From positions 1,116,001-1,180,000 of the forward strand of contig NZ_JAGVQR010000004.1 of NCBI RefSeq assembly GCF_018275325.1: DNA of 64,000 nt. Direction: 5' to 3'. A model generated the notes under the pieces. The model did no database searches. It saw only the letters and a list, made by a program, of their open reading frames with translations, and had not been told where the DNA came from. This DNA is from Nocardioides palaemonis (GTDB taxonomy: Bacteria; Actinomycetota; Actinomycetes; Propionibacteriales; Nocardioidaceae). Within the stretch, counting starts at the first letter, position 1; every line of letters begins with the position of its first letter. The position numbers were made by a program, and so were the translations under genes. Shown here one piece after another: positions 59,649 to 64,000 of this stretch.

Positions 59649-59729
59649 AGACGCGCAGGCAATGGTGCCCGTGCGCCCGGTCCGCCACGCTCGGCGCCCT
59701 CGACCGGTCGGAGCAATGCCTGCGCGTCT
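59649..59729. repeat. Wide inverted repeat with 16-bp arms
   Basis: AGACGCGCAGGCAATG (59649-59664) and CAATGCCTGCGCGTCT (59714-59729) are inverted copies with one mismatch, 49 bp apart. They fill most of the gap between the SPFH terminator and the next gene. Confidence 0.7.
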
Positions 59730-59779
59730 ACCCCTGCGGGCGGGTGCTGCGTCGGGTCCTGCGGCGTAGCGTCGGAGCC

Positions 59780-60019
59780 ATGACCAGCGACCAGCCCGAG
59801 CAGGACGCGTACGCCGAGCACCCCGAGGAGTCGGCCTTCCCGGCCGCGGGTGAGCGGGTCTCCGACGAGGAGCGCCAGGCCGCGCTGGACGCCGAGCCCG
59901 GCGGCAACGCCACCGTCGGCGACACGGTCGACACCGACGACGTCGACTCGCAGGCCGAGGAGGGCACCTCCGGCCAGGAGGTCGCCCAGCAGGCGCGCGG
60001 GGCCTACCGCCCGGACTGA
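59780..60019 (+). CDS. Small acidic protein of unknown function
   Basis: A 79-residue, strongly acidic, probably disordered protein (PEQDAYAEHPEESAF, DDVDSQAEEG) with no hydrophobic segment. It ends inside the convergent membrane-protein gene (16-bp overlap). Such short acidic proteins are common in Nocardioides but are not characterised. Confidence 0.5.
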   Translation: MTSDQPEQDAYAEHPEESAFPAAGERVSDEERQAALDAEPGGNATVGDTVDTDDVDSQAEEGTSGQEVAQQARGAYRPD

Positions 60020-61035
60020 CCGTCCTCCTCGTCGCGGTGCAGCAGCCGCCAGGCGATGGCCAGGCACGCCGTCGCCAGCGCGGCCCGGAACCAGCCGAAG
60101 TCGCCGACCAGCGACACCCCTTGCGCGACGGCGATGATCGCCCAGATCGTTCCCTCGATCCGGCGCTGGCGGGCGTGGTCGGGCACGAAGCCGGCGGCGA
60201 ACTCCTCGGGCGTGCCGCACTCCTCCTGCACGGTGCGGCCGGCGTCGGCGGCGATCGCGTGCGCGTCACCGATGATCTTCGCCACCCGCACGTCGGCGAG
60301 GTGGTAGCGACCGCGCAGGATCGCGCCGACCTGGCGTGACCACTCGTCGACATCGGCGATCGCGGGCGCGGGCGTGGGCCGCGCGTCGGCCCACCGGCCC
60401 GCCGCGGCCGCGAGGAGCGCGCAGCCGGCGACGACCCAGAGGTACGACCAGGTGCTCGCCGTGCCGAGCGGAACGGTCTTCGCCCACTCGTTGGCGAGGG
60501 CGAGCGTGGACGCACCGGCGGCGATCGCTCCGAGGGTGCCGATGGCCGCCGCGGCCGCGCCCCGGGCACGCAGCAGCGTGTCCCAAGTCGCCCACACGAC
60601 GGCCTTGAGCACGCCGATCCCCACGGGCAGCAGGACCCAGCCCAGCGTCCACGTCAGCGTCGTCCGCCCGTCGAGGAGGAGGAACACCATGAACGCGCCG
60701 GTCCAGAAGGACGCCAGGCCGAAGCCCCATGCCGGGACCTCGGGCCACGTCATGCTCGACGCGTCCCAGAGGTGCAGGCGTCCCTCCGCGACCCACCGGT
60801 CGTAGAGCGCGTCGGAGTGCTCCTCCGGCGTGCCGAAGAGGTCCTCGGGCGACTCCTGCGTCTCCCGCACCAGCGCGAGCGCCTCCTCGAGCCCCTCGCA
60901 CACCTGGTGAGGCTCGACGTCGCGGCGCAGCAGCCGCCACGAGACGGCGAACGCCCAGCCGCCGTCCGCGGGCACGCCGCGCGCCCGGTCGAACTCGTCG
61001 TGCAGCGCCGCCAGCGGTGTCGTCTGCTCAGCCAT
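60004..61035 (-). CDS. Membrane protein with DUF1700-like ends, paired with PadR
   Basis: A 343-residue protein. Soluble N-terminal part (1-105), about four central helices (106-215), a cytoplasmic helical stretch, and one or two final helices (290-330). Two similar motifs, ESPEDLFGTPEEHSD and ECGTPEEFAAGF, are placed before membrane parts like those of the HAAS/DUF1700 domain found next to PadR regulators. It starts 8 bp inside the end of the PadR gene, so they are coupled. Role unknown, perhaps ligand or membrane stress response. Confidence 0.75.
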   Translation of the reverse strand: MAEQTTPLAALHDEFDRARGVPADGGWAFAVSWRLLRRDVEPHQVCEGLEEALALVRETQESPEDLFGTPEEHSDALYDRWVAEGRLHLWDASSMTWPEVPAWGFGLASFWTGAFMVFLLLDGRTTLTWTLGWVLLPVGIGVLKAVVWATWDTLLRARGAAAAAIGTLGAIAAGASTLALANEWAKTVPLGTASTWSYLWVVAGCALLAAAAGRWADARPTPAPAIADVDEWSRQVGAILRGRYHLADVRVAKIIGDAHAIAADAGRTVQEECGTPEEFAAGFVPDHARQRRIEGTIWAIIAVAQGVSLVGDFGWFRAALATACLAIAWRLLHRDEEDGQSGR

Positions 61036-61381
61036 CCCTCGTCGCCCCCGTCGGCCCCGTCGTCATCGTCGTCATCGTCTCCCCCAGTTCGCGCCAGGCG
61101 GCCAGGTCGTGCCGCAGCCGGGTGCGGCCCTGCGCGGTCAGGTCGTACGCCTTGCGCCCCGGGCCGCCCTGCCCCTCGACCCACGTCGCGTCGACGTCGC
61201 CGCCCTCCTCGAGCCGGTTGAGCACGGGGTAGAGCGAGCCGCCCTTGAGCAGCCCGAAACCGCGCTCCGCGAGCGCCTGCGCGACGGCGTACCCGTGCAG
61301 CGGGCCGGCGTCCAGGGTCGCCAGCACCGCCACGTCGAGCGCAGCCCGCACCCAGGGTGCGGGCCAGCGGGCGTCGGTCAT
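61028..61381 (-). CDS. PadR-family transcriptional regulator
   Basis: A 117-residue winged helix: LDVAVLATLDAGPLHGYAVAQALAERGFGLLKGGSLYPVLNRLEEGGDVDATWVEGQGGPGRKAYDLTAQGRTRLRHDLAAW. This is the short (PadR-s2) form with one C-terminal dimer helix. Its end overlaps the membrane-protein gene by 8 bp; such PadR/membrane pairs usually regulate each other's operon. ATG at 61381. Confidence 0.9.
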   Translation of the reverse strand: MTDARWPAPWVRAALDVAVLATLDAGPLHGYAVAQALAERGFGLLKGGSLYPVLNRLEEGGDVDATWVEGQGGPGRKAYDLTAQGRTRLRHDLAAWRELGETMTTMTTGPTGATRDG

Positions 61382-61458
61382 GCGGCTAAGTACAGCACAT
61401 ACCTAGGTACGGCCCACTGGTCGACCGCCGTTGTCGCTTGTCGCCCGACATTCCGGGC

Positions 61459-61484
61459 GTCGAGCGGACAATGGTCCGCTCGAC
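61459..61484 (-). terminator. Hairpin after the cysteine-desulfurase-like gene
   Basis: GTCGAGCGGAC (61459-61469) and GTCCGCTCGAC (61474-61484) are perfect 11-bp arms around AATG, 19 nt past the stop of the minus-strand gene at 61504. Confidence 0.7.
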
Positions 61485-61503
61485 CCCGGCAATCGCGCGG
61501 ACC

Positions 61504-62706
61504 TCAGCCGAGGAACGCGCTGAGCCCCTCCAGCAGCCGGTCCACCTCGGCGTCGTCGTTGTAGGCGGCGAGCCCGATCCGCAGTCCGGAGTCGACGGGG
61601 AGGCCGAGGGCGCGGAAGGTCTCGACGGCGTAGAACGTGCCGGGCGGGACCATCACGTCGCGCTCGGCCAAGAAGGTGTGGGCGTCGACAGGCGAGCGGT
61701 CGCGCAGCGTCACGAACAGCGTGGACGTCCGGTCGGCGGCACGCGAGTGGAGGGTCAGGTGGTCGGTCAGGTCGGCGAGGCCGTCCTCGATCCGCTGCCG
61801 CAGCCGCAGCTCGTGGTCGGCGATCGACGCGGCGGCGGACACGAGACGTTCCCGCCGGGAGGAGCCGGTGCCGAGCGAGGCGATCAGGTCGACCGCCGCG
61901 GTCACGCCGGCGAGCAGCTCGTAGGGCAGCGTCCCGAGCTCGAACCGCTCCGGCACCGCGTCGGAGGAGGGGACGAGCTTGTCGGGGCGCAGCGTCTCGA
62001 GCAGCGCGGGGTCGGCGACGAGCGCGCCGCAGTGGGGGCCGAAGAACTTGTAGGGCGAGCAGACCAGCAGGTCGGCGCCCATCGCGGTGAGGTCGGGCGC
62101 GGCGTGGGCGGTGTGGTGCACCGCGTCGACGTGGACCAGCGCACCGACCTCGTGGGCCCGGGCCGCGACGGTCGCGACCGGCGGGCGGGTGCCGAGCAGG
62201 TTCGACGCCGCGGTCAGAGCGACCAGCCGCGTGCGCGGGGTGATCGCGTCGAGCGACGACAGGTCGAGCTCGCCGGTCGCCGGGTCCAGGCGCAGCCAGC
62301 GCACCGTCACGCCCGCCCGCTCGGCCGCCTGGATCCACGGCCGCACGTTGGAGTCGTGGTCGAGCTCGCAGACCACCACCTCGTCACCCGGCCCCCAGGT
62401 CTTCGCCAGCGCCCTTGAGACGTCGTACGTCAGCGCCGTCGCGCTGCGCCCGTGCACCACGCCGCCGGGGACCCCGCCCACCAGGTCGGCGATCGCCGAG
62501 CGGAACCCGGCCACGGCGTCCTCGGCGTTGCGCTGGCTGACCAGCAGCGAGCCGCGCTGCGACAGCGGTCCGGTCAGGGTCCGGGCGATCGCCTCGCCGA
62601 CGACGGCCGGGGTCTGGGTGCCGCCGGGGTTGTCGAAGTGGGCGATCCCGGAGGCGAGGGAGGGGAAGTGCGAGCGGAAGCCTGCGACGTCGAAGGACAA
62701 GGACAT
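61504..62706 (-). CDS. Cysteine desulfurase-like aminotransferase class V protein
   Basis: A 400-residue PLP fold-type I enzyme. PLP Lys is in LVCSPYKFFGPHCGALV, with ALTAASNLLGTRPPV, HVDAVHHTAHAAPDL (Asp, His) and SNVRPWIQAAE. The SufS/NifS active-site Cys loop is not clearly present near the C-terminus, so it is in the CsdA-like group whose reaction is uncertain (cysteine desulfurase, lyase or epimerase-like). ATG at 62706, 10 bp after the aspartoacylase-like stop; cotranscribed. Confidence 0.85.
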   Translation of the reverse strand: MSLSFDVAGFRSHFPSLASGIAHFDNPGGTQTPAVVGEAIARTLTGPLSQRGSLLVSQRNAEDAVAGFRSAIADLVGGVPGGVVHGRSATALTYDVSRALAKTWGPGDEVVVCELDHDSNVRPWIQAAERAGVTVRWLRLDPATGELDLSSLDAITPRTRLVALTAASNLLGTRPPVATVAARAHEVGALVHVDAVHHTAHAAPDLTAMGADLLVCSPYKFFGPHCGALVADPALLETLRPDKLVPSSDAVPERFELGTLPYELLAGVTAAVDLIASLGTGSSRRERLVSAAASIADHELRLRQRIEDGLADLTDHLTLHSRAADRTSTLFVTLRDRSPVDAHTFLAERDVMVPPGTFYAVETFRALGLPVDSGLRIGLAAYNDDAEVDRLLEGLSAFLG

Positions 62707-62716
62707 GCGGGGCACG

Positions 62717-63664
62717 CTAGTTGGCGATGTGCACCACGGCGTCACCGGAGTTGACAAGCGGCGCCTCGGTGCGGCCGATCACGATGCCGTCGCGGTTGGC
62801 GTAGACCGCGCGCAGCGTCTTGCCGAAGGAGTCGAAGAGGGTGCCGAGGCGCTCGCCGTCGCTGACCTTCTGCCCGAGCTGGGCGTCGAGGTGCAGGATG
62901 CCGGTGCGGCGCGCGCGCACCCAGCCGCTGGCGCGGCACTCCAGGCTGGGCTCGACCGGCGGCTCCTCCACCGGCTCGGTCATCCCGAGCGCCGCCAGCA
63001 CCCGACGCACGCCGAGCACGCCGGCGTCGACGGCGTACGCGTCGAAGCGCAGCGGCTCGCCCGCCTCGTAGAGCAGCACCTTGGCGCCGTGCTCGCGGGC
63101 CGCGTGGCGCAGGGAGCCGTCGCGGATCTTGGCGTGCAGCATCACCGGGGCGCCGAAGGCGGCGGCGAGCTCACGCGTACGGGGGTCGTCGAGGTCGGCG
63201 CGCACCTGCGGGAGGTTGCTGCGCCGGTCCGACCCGGTGTGCAGGTCGATGCCGACCTCGCAGCCCGACACGATCTCGCGCATGAAGAGGTGGGCGATCC
63301 GGCTGGCGAGCGAGCCGCGCGCGGAGCCGGGGAAGGAGCGGTTGAGGTCGCGGCGGTCGGGGAGGTAGCGGTCGCCGGTCATGAAGCCGAGCACGTTGAC
63401 GATCGGGACCGCGACCAGCGTCCCGCGGAACGTCTTGGGGTCGAGGCCAGCCATCACCTGGCGCACCACCTCGACGCCGGCGACCTCGTCGCCGTGGATG
63501 GCCGCGTCGATCCAGACCGCCGGACCGTCCTCGCGGCCGTGCACCACCCGCACCGGGAGCGTCACGTCGGCGCCGGTCACGAGCCGGGTGATCGGCAGCT
63601 CGAGCGCGCGTGCCGAGCCGGACCGGATCCGTACGCCCCCGATGGCGAAGGACTCCCGCGCCAC
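62717..63664 (-). CDS. Succinylglutamate desuccinylase/aspartoacylase-family amidohydrolase
   Basis: A 315-residue zinc carboxypeptidase-like protein. Zinc ligands and catalytic residues: HGDE (AAIHGDEVAGVEV), NRSFPG, and the downstream His in IDLHTGSDRR, with LLYEAGEP holding the catalytic Glu. The C-terminal domain (about 215-315) is a lipoyl-like beta barrel with KVSDGERLGTLFDSFG. It removes acyl groups from N-acyl amino acids. GTG start; it leads an operon with the desulfurase-like gene. Confidence 0.87.
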   Translation of the reverse strand: MARESFAIGGVRIRSGSARALELPITRLVTGADVTLPVRVVHGREDGPAVWIDAAIHGDEVAGVEVVRQVMAGLDPKTFRGTLVAVPIVNVLGFMTGDRYLPDRRDLNRSFPGSARGSLASRIAHLFMREIVSGCEVGIDLHTGSDRRSNLPQVRADLDDPRTRELAAAFGAPVMLHAKIRDGSLRHAAREHGAKVLLYEAGEPLRFDAYAVDAGVLGVRRVLAALGMTEPVEEPPVEPSLECRASGWVRARRTGILHLDAQLGQKVSDGERLGTLFDSFGKTLRAVYANRDGIVIGRTEAPLVNSGDAVVHIAN

Positions 63665-63720
63665 TAGCGGGCGCTCCGGCCGGTCGGGATGCTCACGACG
63701 TCAGGGTAGTGGGCGCAGGG

Positions 63721-63765
63721 GCCCGCCCCGACTCCTCCCGGGGGATCGGAGGTGCCGGGGCGGGC
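63721..63765 (-). terminator. Terminator of the 63777 gene
   Basis: GCCCGCCCCG (63721-63730) and CGGGGCGGGC (63756-63765) pair perfectly, with further partial pairing inside. It lies 11 nt past the stop of the minus-strand Gly-rich gene. Confidence 0.75.
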
Positions 63766-63776
63766 GATCGGGGGGG

Positions 63777-64000
63777 TCAGCTGTTGAGGGCCGACGAGTC
63801 CGAGTCGGAGCCCGAGCCGCTGTCGGTGTCGGGCTGGCCGTCGCCGTCGAAGTCCGGCGCCTGGCCGGTCGTGCCGCCCTGGTCGGTGCCGGTGCTTCCG
63901 GGCGGTCCGCCCATCTGGCCGCCCATCTGGCCGGGACCGTCGCCGTCGCCGTCCATGTCGCCCATCGGTCCGCCGCCCGGCCCACCGGGGAACCCCTGCT
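63777..64000 (-). CDS. Gly/Asp-rich protein, C-terminal end (5' truncated)
   Basis: The frame is open to the right edge and covers at least 73 residues, all low complexity: Gly/Pro/Met-rich, then MGDMDGDGDGPGQMGG, and DFDGDGQPDTDSGSGSDSD near the end. The DxDGDGxPD segment is a calcium-binding EF-hand/thrombospondin-3-like loop. The upstream part, including any signal peptide, is outside the window. A terminator follows. Function unknown. Confidence 0.55.
   Translation of the reverse strand, partial: QGFPGGPGGGPMGDMDGDGDGPGQMGGQMGGPPGSTGTDQGGTTGQAPDFDGDGQPDTDSGSGSDSDSSALNS

Overview
The window is one continuous stretch of very GC-rich chromosome (roughly 70% or more by eye). Codons end mostly in G or C, GTG starts are common, and genes are densely packed on both strands. 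The order PBP / GT87-type membrane protein / rpsF-ssb-rpsR-rplI / dnaB is the one seen near the replication origin in Actinobacteria (for example M. tuberculosis Rv0050-Rv0058). Together with an F420-dependent glucose-6-phosphate dehydrogenase, a furA-katG pair, a FemX-type enzyme and abundant small palindromic intergenic repeats, this suggests a Nocardioides-like member of the Propionibacteriales. The genus is an inference; there is no rRNA gene in the window. I see no prophage, transposase, integrase or CRISPR array. Nearly all genes look native in composition.

Layout. 1-4 kb: cell-wall genes (C-terminus of a penicillin-binding protein, a GT87-like membrane protein, an alanine-racemase-like protein and a FemX-type lipid II aminoacyltransferase). 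4-7.2 kb: an apparent operon of a Tat-exported protein, a Ser/Thr kinase and an endonuclease-IV-like TIM barrel, then a small membrane protein. 7.3-9.2 kb: rpsF-ssb-rpsR-rplI with a leader hairpin and a strong terminator. 9.3-12.4 kb: a lipoprotein, a secreted protein and a MATE exporter. 12.4-12.95 kb: a 540-bp gene-free region carrying a cluster of DnaA-box sequences, directly upstream of intein-free dnaB. 14.4-24 kb: HDOD protein, fgd, oxidoreductases, a BLUF photoreceptor, a yybP-ykoY (Mn2+) riboswitch with its GDT1-type exporter, a two-component system, AKR and SDR enzymes. 24-33.5 kb: furA-katG, small resistance-type enzymes, a divergent MarR/MFS pair with a clear operator, homocysteine methyltransferase, MFS. 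33.6-42.4 kb: secreted M6 protease, lipoproteins, an ECF41-type sigma factor behind its own-type promoter, and small proteins. 42.4-46 kb: an operon of a Na+/H+ antiporter ending in a UBP zinc finger and a receiver/thioredoxin-reductase-like fusion. 46-51.7 kb: an ArsR-SRPBCC-DHFR operon with a perfect operator, a hydrolase/WYL regulator pair, a YiiX-like protein, DUF1801 and LysE flanked by repeats. 51.7-58.5 kb: MacB-like ABC exporter, POT peptide transporter, ZIP transporter, DNA polymerase IV. 58.5-64 kb: SPFH protein, PadR/membrane-protein pair, cysteine-desulfurase-like and aspartoacylase-like enzymes, and a truncated Gly-rich protein.

Themes. Several units carry readable regulation: the Mn2+ riboswitch ending in a hairpin that buries the ribosome binding site, the ECF41 promoter (TCACA-N16-CGTC), the ArsR, MarR and FurA operators, and the DnaA-box cluster before dnaB. 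The points most worth following are the DnaA-box cluster; the antiporter-UBP / receiver-TrxR operon, whose reductase has lost its usual CxxC but carries a PDI-like WCGHC elsewhere; the BLUF protein with a complete set of photochemical residues; and two families of dispersed palindromic repeats.
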